Below, in pieces: positions 43,980-54,337 of a DNA stretch of 64,000 nt; the stretch's first letter is position 1, and the number at the start of each line of letters is the position of its first letter. A model generated the notes under the pieces. The model made no database searches. It was given only the letters and a program-made list of their open reading frames with translations, and was not told the origin of the DNA. This DNA comes from Adenophora triphylla var. japonica (taxonomy: Eukaryota > Streptophyta > Magnoliopsida > Asterales > Campanulaceae): positions 372,001 to 436,000 of the forward strand of contig JAFEMH010001247.1 in NCBI GenBank assembly GCA_022495995.1. Reading direction: 5' to 3'. The position numbers were made by a program, and so were the translations under genes.

Positions 43980-44190
43980 GTTGAGTTATTGCAGGAGGCA
44001 GAGAGGACCTCTCTCTCACTCTCACTCTCACTCTCTCTCTGAAATGGGTGACAGAGGAAAGGGGAAAGTCACGGGGTCGGGAAACAGATGAAAGGAAATG
44101 AAGCGGTGTGAGCTCTCTGTACAAATAGCAGAGAGGATCGCAATCTCTCTCTCTACTTTCTCTCTCTGAATTGTGTGTGTTTGTGTGTGT
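43980..44190. repeat. (CT)n-rich stretch upstream of the CIA2-like gene
   Basis: Several CT/GA runs (44,010-44,040 and 44,143-44,168) and GT runs near 44,175 lie between the host promoter and the Ty3 LTR. Confidence 0.85.
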
Positions 44191-44437
44191 TTGTGTGAGA
44201 GAGTGACAAGTGAGGATTGGGGGTGAAATTGGGGGGAAGATTCAAGAGAATGGAAATGAGAACAGGGGAAGAGACAGAGACAGGGCCATCTTAGCAGTTT
44301 TTTGTTTAGGACCACTGTGTGAGTGTGTGAGCATTATTTTATACTGCTACTTTACTAAAATACCCCTAGTTTTAAATTACTCACAAAACTTTTTATTTTC
44401 ATTCTTGCTGATTTAGTTATTCAAAACACACGATATT

Positions 44438-44956
44438 TGACGAAGTACGGAAGCAATATTCGTGAATAGCAAGCGCTAAACACAAGAGTTCAGAAGCAAT
44501 GAACCCTAGAAAAGCAATAAACTGGAATCCACCAGAAAAAGATAAAAACCCTTCAAATTAAATCATCAAAACTGAGTTTAACAAAGCCATAAAAGTGTTT
44601 AAATACTTCCTTGAAACCCTAAAACGAAATAGCAAAGCAAAGACCAAAATACCCTAACTTAAAGTTCACAAAATCAGCAAAAACGGAAGCAAAAACGGAA
44701 TAAGGGAACTTGGACGACGACGCGAGGCGGGCGCTTAGCAGCATCTCAGGCGAACGCCTGGGAACCAGAAAGGAACGCCTTCGTCGAACCACCGTGAGGC
44801 GCGCGCCTAGGCAGGCATGAGGCGGCCACCTGGAGTCCAGAAACTTGTTGCTGGGACGGAGCTTGCTGAGGCGTGCGCCTAGTCTGTGATGGGGCGCCCG
44901 CCTGGAAACCAGTGGCTGAATCTCCCTGTTGCTGTGCTCCATGTTGTCCTGCATCA
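44438..44956 (-). repeat. Ty3 element LTR, - strand copy
   Basis: The - strand reads TGATGC at 44956 after a purine tract (GGTGGAGGAGAC) and ends in GTCA at 44438, 519 bp. It contains six GC-rich near-palindromes of AGGCGNNCGCCT type at 44725, 44748, 44797, 44820, 44869 and 44892 (steps 23, 49, 23, 49, 23). A TATA-like tatttaaac lies near 44,600 on the - strand. Its promoter points toward the CIA2-like gene. Confidence 0.75.
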
Positions 44957-45256
44957 GTCTCCTCCACCTCTAAAGAACTCGACCCCGAGTTCACATCGGG
45001 ATAAAGAACTCCATCCGCGTGGTACTCATAAATATCAGCAACATTGAACGTGTTAGAAATGTTCAAATCATCGGGAAGAGCCACCGCATAAGCATTGTCA
45101 TTAATTTTTCTGGTCACTTTGAAAGACCCATACTTGCGAGGTTGCAGCTTCTTGTCCCTCATAGGAGGGAGCTCATTAGGCAACTCATCAGAAAGCAACT
45201 CCTGAGACCCTGAAAGAAGTTCTTCAATATCTCTCGGCATCTCGATCTCGAAAAAA
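44746..45256 (-). pseudogene. Ty3 pol fragment, - strand, with RT and integrase core deleted
   Basis: The frame joins a segment upstream of RT ([20 protein letters not shown]) directly to the integrase C-terminus ([20 protein letters not shown]). The + strand copy has both segments about 2.5 kb apart, so this copy carries a large internal deletion. The reading continues into the LTR. At about 45,256 it meets the oppositely oriented copy. Confidence 0.85.
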
Positions 45257-45260
45257 TCTG

Positions 45261-45938
45261 TTGAGAGCACACTGTTATGTTAAGAACAAGGCATGTATTA
45301 TGATTATTGATAATGGTTGTACTGAAAATATAGTTTCGCAGAAATTGGTTGAATTTTTTGGGTTAAAAATTGAACCTCATGAGAAACCTTATAGTTTGGG
45401 ATGGGTGAATAAAGGTTCAGAACTCAGGGTATCACGGACTTGCAGGGTTCCTATTTCTATTGGCAAACATTATAAGGAGGAGGTTGTTTGTGACGTTCTG
45501 AATATGGACGTCTGTCATATATTGCTTGGTCGCCCTTGGCAGTATGACCATGACATTACTTATCGGAGAAAGGATAATGTGCTGATGTTCACATGGGGTA
45601 AACATAAAATTGCTATAGCTCCTGTACTATGTTTTGAGAAACAGGTTGAGAAGGAAAAATCGATCGTGATGCTTATACATAACGATAAAGATCTGACATC
45701 AGCTATTGAAGAAGCAGTGTACTTTTGTTCGATAGTGATTAAGGGGCTGTTGGGTTCTGTTAGTGTGGAGATCGGGATGCCGAGAGATATTGAAGAACTT
45801 CTTTCAGGGTTTCAGGAGTTGATTTCTGACGAGTTGCCTAATGAGCTCCCTCCTATGAGGGACATTCAGCATCAGATTGACTTAATTTCAGGAGATAGTC
45901 TGCCAAACCTCCCGCATTATCTCATTAGCCCTAAGTAG
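45261..45938 (+). CDS. Ty3 pol: protease region
   Basis: A retropepsin-like segment has [11 protein letters not shown], where most enzymes have D-S/T-G, followed by [12 protein letters not shown] typical of plant Ty3 proteases. A connector to RT contains the same [11 protein letters not shown] block as the - strand copy. A stop near 45,936 separates it from the RT frame by about ten codons. Confidence 0.85.
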   Translation: MRAHCYVKNKACIMIIDNGCTENIVSQKLVEFFGLKIEPHEKPYSLGWVNKGSELRVSRTCRVPISIGKHYKEEVVCDVLNMDVCHILLGRPWQYDHDITYRRKDNVLMFTWGKHKIAIAPVLCFEKQVEKEKSIVMLIHNDKDLTSAIEEAVYFCSIVIKGLLGSVSVEIGMPRDIEELLSGFQELISDELPNELPPMRDIQHQIDLISGDSLPNLPHYLISPK

Positions 45939-45968
45939 TACGAGATACTTAGAGAGCAGATTGAAGAC

Positions 45969-46814
45969 TTGCTGCGAAAGGGATTTATCAGGGAGAGTAT
46001 GAGTCCATATGCAGTACCAGTGCTTCTTGTGCCAAAGAAGGGCAATCAGTGGCGTATGTGTGTTGATAGCAGAGCCATCAGCAAGATAACCATCAAGTAC
46101 AAATTTCCTATCCCTCGTTTAGAGGACATGCTTGATGAGTTATCCGGTTCTAAGGTGTTCACAAAGTTGGATTTGCGCAGTGGGTACCATCAGATTCGGA
46201 TCAGACCAGGGGATGAGTGGAAAACAGCTTTCAAGAGCAAGGAGGGACTTTATGAGTGGCTGGTCATGCCATTCAGACTATCCAATGCCCCTAGCACTTT
46301 CATGAGGCTAATGAACCAGGTATTCCGACCTTTTATTGGCTCTTTTGTCGTAGCCTATTTTGATGATATCCTGATTTATAGTAAAGATAGAACGGCACAT
46401 TTGGAACACCTTAGACAAGTGTTACAGGTTTTAAAAGATAATCAGTTGTATATCAATCTTAAGAAGTGTACATTTTGCACCAACAAATTGCTTTTTCTGG
46501 GATTTGTTGTTGGTGAGGATGAGATTCAGGTTGATGAGGAGAAAGTGAGGGCGATAAGGGATTGGCCGGCCCCAAAATCAGTCACGGAGGTGCATAGTTT
46601 TCATGGCTTGGCTACCTTTTACAGGAGATTTGTGCGTGATTTCAGCATCATTACTGCACCTATTACCGAGTATCTGAAAAAAGGCAAATTTCAGTGGGGT
46701 TTTGAGCAAGATCAGAGTTTTGCCCTCATCAAGAAAAAACTTTGCGCTGCACCAGTTCTTGCTCTAGCAGATTTTGACAAGAGATTCCAGTGGAATGTGA
46801 TGCTAGTGGTGTAG
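45969..46814 (+). CDS. Ty3 pol: reverse transcriptase
   Basis: The motifs [29 protein letters not shown] and the catalytic YFDDILIYS are all present, followed by the thumb (FLGFVV). [11 protein letters not shown] stands where PFGLSNAP is usual. The frame is lost near the start of RNase H. Confidence 0.93.
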   Translation: MLRKGFIRESMSPYAVPVLLVPKKGNQWRMCVDSRAISKITIKYKFPIPRLEDMLDELSGSKVFTKLDLRSGYHQIRIRPGDEWKTAFKSKEGLYEWLVMPFRLSNAPSTFMRLMNQVFRPFIGSFVVAYFDDILIYSKDRTAHLEHLRQVLQVLKDNQLYINLKKCTFCTNKLLFLGFVVGEDEIQVDEEKVRAIRDWPAPKSVTEVHSFHGLATFYRRFVRDFSIITAPITEYLKKGKFQWGFEQDQSFALIKKKLCAAPVLALADFDKRFQWNVMLVV

Positions 46815-47376
46815 GGATAGGGGCTGTTCTCTCACAAGAAAAGCGGTCGACTGCTTTTTTCAGCCGAGAAGTCGAGCGAGGCTCTCGGCTGCTGAGTACT
46901 TATGACCAGGAGTTTTATGCAGTCTTTCGGGCTTTGCGACAGTGGGAGCATTATCTTGTTCAGAGGGAGTTTATTCTGTTTTCTGATCATCTTGCTTTGC
47001 TCTTGCTTTGAAGTTCTTGCATAGCCAGAAAGTGATAAATAAAATGCATGCCCGCTGGGTTAGTTATTTGCAGAAGTTTCCTTTTATTATTCAGCATAAA
47101 TCAGGGGTTCAAAACAAAGTTGCAGATGCTTTGAGCAGAAGGGCTTCTTTGTTGATCACTTTATCCCAGGAGATTATGGATTTCGACTTGCTAAAAGAAT
47201 TGTATGAGGATGATGTAGATTTTAAGGAGTTATGGGCGAAGTGTGTGGGCAAACATCCTAGTGCAGATTTTCACATTCGGGATGGGTTTCTGTTTAAAGG
47301 GAATCAGTTGTGCATTCCTATTTATTCCTTACAGGAGAAGCTGATTCGAGATTTACATGGTGGGGGCCTTAGTTGA
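46790..47376 (+). pseudogene. Ty3 pol: RNase H and integrase zinc-binding region, frameshifted
   Basis: Two frames (46790-47011 and 47008-47376) encode RNase H ([14 protein letters not shown], ending KVADALSRR), then the region before the integrase zinc finger. A frameshift near 47,010 and a TGA after 47,376 break the protein. Confidence 0.85.
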
Positions 47377-47379
47377 CAT

Positions 47380-47778
47380 TTGGGACGAGACAAGACTATT
47401 GCTGATTTGGATGAGCGATATTTCTGGCCTCATCTGAGGAAGGATGCGAGTTCGATTGTCAGAAGATGCTATACCTGCCAAGTTTCTAAGGGTCAGTCTC
47501 AAATTACTGGTCTTTATTTTCCTTTACCTATTCCTGATGATATTTGGCTGGATCTATCCATGGACTTTGTATTGGGTTTGCCTCGTACACAGCAGGGCGT
47601 GGATTCTGTTTTTGTGGTGGTGGATCGGTTTTTCAAAATGTCCCATTTTATTGCTTGCACGAAGACTGCGGATGCATCTAATATTGCAAAGTTGTTTTTC
47701 AGAGAGATTGTGCGACTGCATGGAGTTCCTAAGTCCATTACCTCGGACAGGGACACCAAATTCCTGAGTCATTTCTGA
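47380..47778 (+). CDS. Ty3 pol: integrase zinc finger and core
   Basis: CYTCQ of the zinc-binding motif is followed by the core with SMDFVLGLP and TSDRDTKF, giving two of the three catalytic acids. The rest of the core is in broken frames to about 47,940. Confidence 0.88.
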   Translation: MGRDKTIADLDERYFWPHLRKDASSIVRRCYTCQVSKGQSQITGLYFPLPIPDDIWLDLSMDFVLGLPRTQQGVDSVFVVVDRFFKMSHFIACTKTADASNIAKLFFREIVRLHGVPKSITSDRDTKFLSHF

Positions 47779-47943
47779 ATTACTTTGTGGCGTATGCTCG
47801 GTACTTCGCTGAATAGGAGTTCTACAGCACATCCGCAGGCGAACAGACAGACGAAGGTTACTAACAGGACATTAGGAAATATGATTAGAAGTGTTTGTGG
47901 AGACAAGCCAAGCAGTGGGATTTAGCTTTGCCACAGGTGGAGT

Positions 47944-48639
47944 TTGCTTATAACAGTGCAGTGCATTCGACTACAGGGAAATCACCTTTTTTTCTTGGTT
48001 TATACGTCTGTTCCTAGGCATGTAGTGGATATGGTACCGTTACCTAACGGTCGTGGTGTGAGTCAAGCTGCTGAAAATATGGCCAAGGATGTGCAAGCCG
48101 TCAAGGAAGCTGTCAAAGCTAAGCTAGAGGCTACAAAGTTGAAAAATAAGGCTGCTGCTGACAAAAAGAGGCGGGAGAAGGTTTTCGCAGTTGGGGATGA
48201 TGTCATGGTGTTCCTACGGAAGGAGCGTTTTACTGTAGGTTCTTACAAGAAGCTGCAACCTCGCAAGTATGGGCCTATCAAAGTGACCAGAAAAATTAAT
48301 GACAATGCTTATGTGGTGGCTCTTCCCGATGATTTGAACATTTCTAATACGTTCAATATTGCTGATATTTATGAGTACCACGCGGATGGAGTTCTTTACT
48401 CGGATGGAGTTCTTTATCCCAATGAGAACTCGTGGTCGAGTTCTTTAGAGGTGGAGGAGACTGATGTAGGAGGCTGCAACCCAGGCGCACGCCGCAGCAA
48501 CCACCAGGCGGCCACCCCACTGAGCCTCAACAGGCGAGATTCTACTGGTGTCCAGGCGACAGCCTCATGCCAGTCCATGCGAGCGCCTCACCATGGCGTC
48601 AACAAGCAACCAAATACTGGATCCCAGGCGGGCGCATGA
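47944..48639 (+). CDS. Ty3 pol: integrase C-terminus reading into the LTR
   Basis: The C-terminal domain ([27 protein letters not shown]) is followed by [12 protein letters not shown]. There is no clear chromodomain. The frame runs across the purine tract and about 175 bp into the LTR, as known for CRM-type Ty3 elements; that lineage is therefore my suggestion. A short '[10 protein letters not shown]' duplication is present. The LTR-encoded tail is composed largely of the palindrome words. Confidence 0.8.
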   Translation: MLITVQCIRLQGNHLFFLVYTSVPRHVVDMVPLPNGRGVSQAAENMAKDVQAVKEAVKAKLEATKLKNKAAADKKRREKVFAVGDDVMVFLRKERFTVGSYKKLQPRKYGPIKVTRKINDNAYVVALPDDLNISNTFNIADIYEYHADGVLYSDGVLYPNENSWSSSLEVEETDVGGCNPGARRSNHQAATPLSLNRRDSTGVQATASCQSMRAPHHGVNKQPNTGSQAGA

Positions 48640-48935
48640 TCCTTCCCAGGTGGGCGCCTTAGTGACGGGTTGTTTGTTTCCTTTTTCCGTTTTTGCTGTT
48701 GTTTGAAACTTTAAGTTGGGATATTTTGGTCTTTGCTTTGTTATGTCGTTTTAGGGTTTGAAGAAAGTATTTATACTTTGTTTAAAGAGGTGGAACTCAG
48801 TTTTTATGATATATTTTTCAAGAGTTTTCTCTTATTTTCTAGTGGATTTCAATTTATTATTGTCTAGGGTTCATTGCTGGTGAACTCTTGTATTTAGCGT
48901 TTGCTATTCACGAATATCGCTTCTGTTTTACGTCA
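48462..48935 (+). repeat. Ty3 element LTR, + strand copy
   Basis: It starts TGATGTAGG after GGTGGAGGAGAC and ends TTTTACGTCA, 474 bp. Palindrome words begin at 48483, 48506, 48554, 48577, 48626 and 48648 (steps 23, 48, 23, 49, 22). CTG stands exactly 6 nt before the first of each pair (48474, 48545, 48617). A TATA-like gtatttatac is near 48,769. Bases after the end (tgagg) do not match those outside the other LTR (atatt). Confidence 0.78.
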
Positions 48936-49368
48936 TGAGGAGACGTGTTAAAGGCATTATCTAAAATCGAGTATGGACAAACCTTATCTATAGCACACCA
49001 ATTAATTTTAAGATATAATCTAAAACTTAAAGATAATAAAATTAAAGTGATACTCATATTTCATTTTCCTTATCTAGGGCAAAATGGTAAGAAAAATTAT
49101 GTAATCCTAATCATGGGCAAGCATGGATATCCCTGATATTGGATTTTTTGTAAGTATGTCACTCTAGTATACTCCCACCTGCAAACATTTCATTCAACAC
49201 CAAAGAGATATAATTATGCGAAGCCTTTTTCTTATCCAGTGACATGTCAATACCTGATTGGATACTCTAGATTCTAGGGCTGACATGGTATGCCTTTTAT
49301 TGGTTGTTGGATTATCACGTGTATCAAGAAACTTAAAAGCTTTTTATTTATTTCCTCTAGATATAGTA
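48936..49368. other. Intergenic, no recognised feature
   Basis: AT-rich with no supported gene or terminal repeat. Confidence 0.4.
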
Positions 49369-49604
49369 TACTCCCTCCCGCCACAAATCACACAGTTGAT
49401 CAACTGAATTAATTTTTGATCATGATTTTATGAATGTCTAGATATTCCTATGCAATTCTAAAAAAAGTTATTGATAGTATTTCTAATGGTGAAGCAATAA
49501 CAATTTTTAAAATTTCAAAAAAATATCTAGATATTCATAAAATCATTGATCAAAAATTCACACAGTTGATCAACTGTGTGAATTATAATGGGACGGAGGG
49601 TAGT
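49369..49604. mobile_element. Palindromic MITE
   Basis: Ends tactccctcccgcc and gggacggagggtagta enclose a nearly complete inverted repeat. At the right a perfect palindrome CACAGTTGATCAACTGTG (49561-49578) is itself matched at the left arm. Confidence 0.75.
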
Positions 49605-50054
49605 ATATTACAACTTTCTATTTTGATTCATTCAAAAATTAATGTCACATTTTTGAAAAAAAAAAATGTTCTAAAGTAATTTTATTGTTCTACAAGTAAT
49701 ATACAACTATTAAAGCAATTTCTTAATATTGAAAAGTTAATTAAAATATTTATTATTAAATAATGGAAGTGTTATTTTAATTTGTGTAGGGATTAAAAAA
49801 AAAGGAAAAAACAGAGAGTAATGATTAGAAGGCATTGTTTTGTTTGGGGTTTGTGGTGGGCTTAAATATGTGGCATATGGCAATCCTACGTTAGGATGTT
49901 TATCTTCAATGGCTTGAGATTACATTGCTCCAAATTATGGATGATTTTTTGATTAGTGGGTCCCAAATTTTATCAACTTGTTAGTACATTGGTTTTCACT
50001 CATATTTTCATCCGTTTTATTATACCTTATCATTGGTGTTTTATTGTAGAAAAA
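49605..50054. other. Intergenic, no recognised gene
   Basis: AT-rich sequence without open frames that look real. Confidence 0.4.
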
Positions 50055-50095
50055 CTAGTATTACCCACCGTGCGGGTCGCACGATGACAGTACAA
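50055..50095 (-). mobile_element. Candidate Helitron 3' terminus
   Basis: On the - strand a hairpin CGTGCGACCCGCACG is followed about 11 bases later by CTAG, then T. This matches the Helitron 3' end (hairpin, short spacer, CTRR, A/T insertion site). The 5' TC end was not located and there is no Rep/helicase. Confidence 0.4.
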
Positions 50096-50540
50096 AAATG
50101 ATTGTATAAAAATTAAAGAAATGATGAATTGCCCCCTCCCCCCCCCCCCCCAACAACCCCACACCACCCCCTAAAAGAACACATTCTACTCACTTTCATC
50201 TTTCTACCTAGCAAAATAAAGAAAGGATGAATTAGCCTCTTAGTACAATAGTTGTATCGCCCCGATTCAAATATAGCAAAATAAATACTGAGGTAATGAG
50301 GCATTTTCACAAACAGATTGTGAGTGAAAACGGAGAAAATAAGAACAACAAAACAACCAACAACATACCATCATAACCGTACAAATGCCATATTCACATA
50401 AACATTTAACAATAGTTATTTGACAGCAAAAAGTTCTACAAAAATATAAATCAAGCAAAATAGACATTATCAAGCAAGCAATAGCACAGTACAAAAAATA
50501 TTTGTTAGTAAATTCACCATTTAGCTTAATACTTAAAATT

Positions 50541-50905
50541 AATACTCCCTCAGTCCCACTTCAATTGAGCCATGGCATCTTTGCACGCTTTTTAAGATTT
50601 TTTTTAAAAATGAGTAAAGAATTGAAAGTGGGTAGAAGATTAGAGGAGAGAGAATGTAAAAGTTAAAAATATTTAATAGGAGAGAGAATGAGTGGGAGAA
50701 ATAGTAAGTTAATAATTGATTTTTTTTTGTAAATATGCTAAAATTATAAGGGTATAATGAATGGTTTTTTTGTAAATATATAAACATTATCAGGGTATAA
50801 ATGTCCGAAACACTGTTCACTTCTTTCCATTTATGAAATGGCTCATTTGAAGTGGGACGTCCCAAAAAGAAAAGTGGCTCAATTGAAGCGGGACGGAGGG
50901 AGTAA
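50541..50905. mobile_element. Stowaway-like MITE
   Basis: atactccctcagtcccacttcaattgagcca at the left is matched by tggctcaattgaagcgggacggagggagta at the right, an inverted repeat of about 30 bp. Confidence 0.9.
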
Positions 50906-51258
50906 TTATTTTGTAACTGTCAACATAGTAAAATTCAATTTTGTTAATAAAAATTATTAATTATTTATATTAGTTAGTAACCGGTGTAGGAAAGTTTTTT
51001 TTTTGTTTTTTTCAACTTTAAATCTAGACCGCTCTTTGCCTTTTGAGTGATTAAATCTGAACCACTCTTTGTGTGGCGGTTAGAGAGGTAGTAACCGTTG
51101 TAGCAGAGTGGGAAGTTAAAAACAAATTTATTTTTCATATTCAATCCTAGCCACCAGTTATGTTTTCTCAAACTCAATCTTGACCATTGATTGTGTGGCG
51201 GTTAGATGTAAGCTCTATTGTATTATAGATGTCAATTAGGTTTTCAAAAGATAGTGAA

Positions 51259-51572
51259 TACTCCCTTTTTTCTCGCCTGATACTTCACCATTTTGGTGAA
51301 GCACTTAAATTAAGAAAATTGATGAGTGGGAGAAGGGTTGTAAGAGAGAATAAGTGAGTAAATATGACAAGTGGGGCCCACAATTTAAATATGTGAGAAA
51401 AAAAGTTAATAGATATAACAAGTGGGCCTCACAATTTAAATATGTGAGAGGAAAAAGTGAGTGTGGTTGACAAATGGGACCCACATTTATTACCATTTTA
51501 GAAAATGTAAAGCTTCTATTGGGACACCTATTTAGATAAAAGGTGAAGCTTCGAACGGGACGGAGGGAGTAT
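51259..51572. mobile_element. Stowaway-like MITE
   Basis: Left atactccctttttt...gcctgatacttcacc and right ggtgaagcttcgaacgggacggagggagtat form imperfect inverted ends. 'aagtgggcccacaatttaaatatgtgag' is directly repeated inside. Confidence 0.75.
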
Positions 51573-52120
51573 TACATAAGTCTTGTATTAACTTATCAAT
51601 GTATGTTGAATGAATGTGATATACTACTTATTTTTATCTTGCTTATACATATCATGATAAACTTATACTAAAACCTATTTTCATATATAAAATTGCAACA
51701 CTTTTTTAAATAAATTAGAAATGAAAGTGTAACATTTATATTTTTTATGAGACAAACAATTAAAGTCTATGAGAGTCTTATGACCAAGAGAACCCAAGTT
51801 TTTGCATAAATGTGCTACATTCAATTTGGAGTCACTACAACTGGATGCCTCATATTCAATCTCCTTCATACAGATGTACTATGGTGGTGTAGCTCCGAGA
51901 TTGGTGGGGGGATTCTACTCTTAATTAATTGATCCAACGGCTATCAATTTGAAATAACCGTTAGGCAGTCAGATGACAATGTAATATGGATAAAATGCTT
52001 GATACATACTAGCTAAATATACTACTGATATATGGCAAAAAAACTTATTGATTTTATTTAATTAAAAATAAAAATGAATTGTTATTTTGAAACAATTGAG
52101 TACTTACTTATGATCATCCC

Positions 52121-52368
52121 TAGTGGCGAAGCCCACATGTATGAGATGGAGATCATTAGACTTTCTTAATTTTTGAAATTGTGACTTTAGTACCTATTTT
52201 TTTTTTTTTTTAAGGTATATCAAAAATACTATTTTATCAATTTCAGCCCCTTCATTTGTGGTATAATTTATATCGTATTATCCGCCAAATTTCTATATGA
52301 AAAATATAACTTTTGATTCCTAAACAATCTTGACTTCCTTAGATTATTATTTTTTAGCTTCACCACTA
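52121..52368. mobile_element. Short TIR element
   Basis: TAGTGGCGAAGC at the left and GCTTCACCACTA at the right are inverted copies with one mismatch. No coding capacity. Confidence 0.55.
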
Positions 52369-52392
52369 ATCATCTTATACTTTATTATAATA

Positions 52393-52667
52393 TACTCCCA
52401 ACTACTCATTATGATTTTCTTTTTCAACATGGGGATTAAGAAATATTAATATAATAAGAGGAGAAAAAAATAAGTGAAGGAGGTATTGTGATTATAGAAA
52501 GTAAAATATGAGAGACAATGAGTGAGAGGAATATTGTTGTGAATATGACAAATGTATCTCATTAAATATAAAAATAATATAAATTTGTTATTTTGAAACG
52601 TTATAAATCGAATGGGAATACCAAAATTGCAAATTATCTGAAATCGAGCGGAACGGAGGGAGTATTT
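52393..52667. mobile_element. Stowaway-like MITE, diverged
   Basis: Left tactcccaactactcatt and right gagcggaacggagggagta; the right end is well preserved and the left is weak. Confidence 0.55.
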
Positions 52668-52729
52668 AACTTATAGTAACTTGTAAGGAAAGTTGATAAT
52701 GAGATAAGAGAATCTAAGAAAATGTAATT

Positions 52730-53451
52730 TTGAAGCTAATAAGTGAAGTACGTGGCCTTGTGCGAGGCAACCATATGAGCATAGTGAGAGAGTGGGAGGC
52801 CGGGAGAAAAGCTAAGCAAAAGTCCATAATTTTCCAAAATATTTCTTTAGATATTTATTCAAGTGTCCCTTTAATGAAATCTTTAATATTTGGAATATAT
52901 AGAAATCCACTCACTTTTAATTCTATTATTTTATATTGCATGGATATTTGCTCAATAAAAATAGTACATGGATACTGCCTAGTTGTAGAATAATTGGCCA
53001 CACATTAATTATGCCTTGTAGTTGTGTCCCTTGCAATTGGTACGCTAGACGTTTCCACACTCCTATATTAACCAATACTAGTGAGTAACTCGTCGAGATT
53101 CAATGGACATATATTAAAGCTTATTATTACTTATTGCTATAATTTGTAATTTCATTTAAATAAATGAAAACAATATGTTAGGTTTATATCCAACAATAAA
53201 AAAGTGAGACGATCATTTTGGGACATAGGGAGTATCCTGTACACACAGAAAATTACATTATTACATTCAGACTAACTCCATTTAGCCTTATGTGTTGGGA
53301 TGGCCAAATATATTTTGGTCATAAAAATCTATTTTTATTATAAAAATAAAAATGTGTGTACACTTAATCGCCGATTTTTTAAGAGATGGAGAAGATATAA
53401 TTTACACAAACTTGCGTAATGATTTGAGCTTATAAAATTTACACAAACTTG
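52730..53451. other. Intergenic, no gene supported
   Basis: An 87-codon open frame at 52730-52993 has no recognisable features. A lone MITE end (tgggacatagggagta) lies near 53,220. 'tttacacaaacttg' is repeated directly before the Copia LTR (53,401 and 53,439). Confidence 0.4.
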
Positions 53452-54298
53452 TGTTGGAAATGGGTAACGGAAAGTTAAGTTTGACTTAACGTGGACCCAA
53501 GATTCTAACGAAGTTCGTTAATTCGTTAACGAGAATTGTTACAAAATATATTCTACATTTGTTGTAGATTACTAAACTCATTTAATGTCTCAAAACCATT
53601 TAGGGTGAATGAGAATTAATGACAAGTGTTTTTTGTAACTTAACGAGAGTTAAATAAAGGGTTAAAGTTAACTTGAGTTGACTTGGACTGATCCAAATTG
53701 GTTTTGGGTCACAACTGTTCCCAAAAGGTTTTCGTGACCTTTCAGTTCTGGGCTTAAGCGCGATCGCGCTCCAGCCTAGAGCGGCCGCGCTGATTTAAGT
53801 AAAATCTTGGCTTGGTCTCGGCATGAGAGAGCGGTCGCGCTCAAGGCAAGAGCGGCCGCGCTAGTACGCAGAATCTGAACAGTTTTGGCACCTCTTGGAG
53901 TGAACAACCATGAACCCTTTAACTTTCTTTAAATAGTTTCCCTCCGAATTTCAATTTAGACATACAGTCATTTAAGCCTCTTTACCCTCTAGTGAGATAG
54001 TTTAACATAGCAAAATCATATCATCTTGTTGCATCAAATCCTTTCAAGTCCAAAGTTCAAAACATTGTGTTGTTCGTTAGATTAGTTATATTGGAGTGCT
54101 CCTTATAACTAATAGTAAAGTCGTTTTATCTTACGAGAGTTTTGTTATTCAACCGTAAGCACCTGTGCGGGACAAATAACTCTTACGGAGATTGTATATA
54201 ATACAAGACTCGACTTGTTTTCTAGTTTTCCCAATCTCCGTTAAATTCTTCGTCAGTTTTTCTGTTAAGTTCTTGAGAAGCCATACTAAAGTCCAACA
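53452..54298 (+). repeat. 5' LTR of an interrupted Copia element
   Basis: The ends are TGTTGG and CCAACA, 847 bp, 40 bp upstream of an intact gag ATG. GC-rich palindromes end at 53770, 53791, 53841 and 53862 (steps 21, 50, 21); the first is the perfect AGCGCGATCGCGCT. TTCTG lies 6 nt before the first and CAGAA 6 nt after the last. A TATA-like tttaaatag is near 53,922. The primer site after the LTR is not the usual initiator-Met sequence. Confidence 0.75.
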
Positions 54299-54337
54299 AT
54301 CGTAAGAGTTTTTTGTCGCTTCTTCAAGATCTTCAAG

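Noticed and set aside
44028..44416. Open frames on both strands upstream of the CIA2-like gene
   Set aside because: They are CT/GT-repeat translations in promoter DNA without domains.
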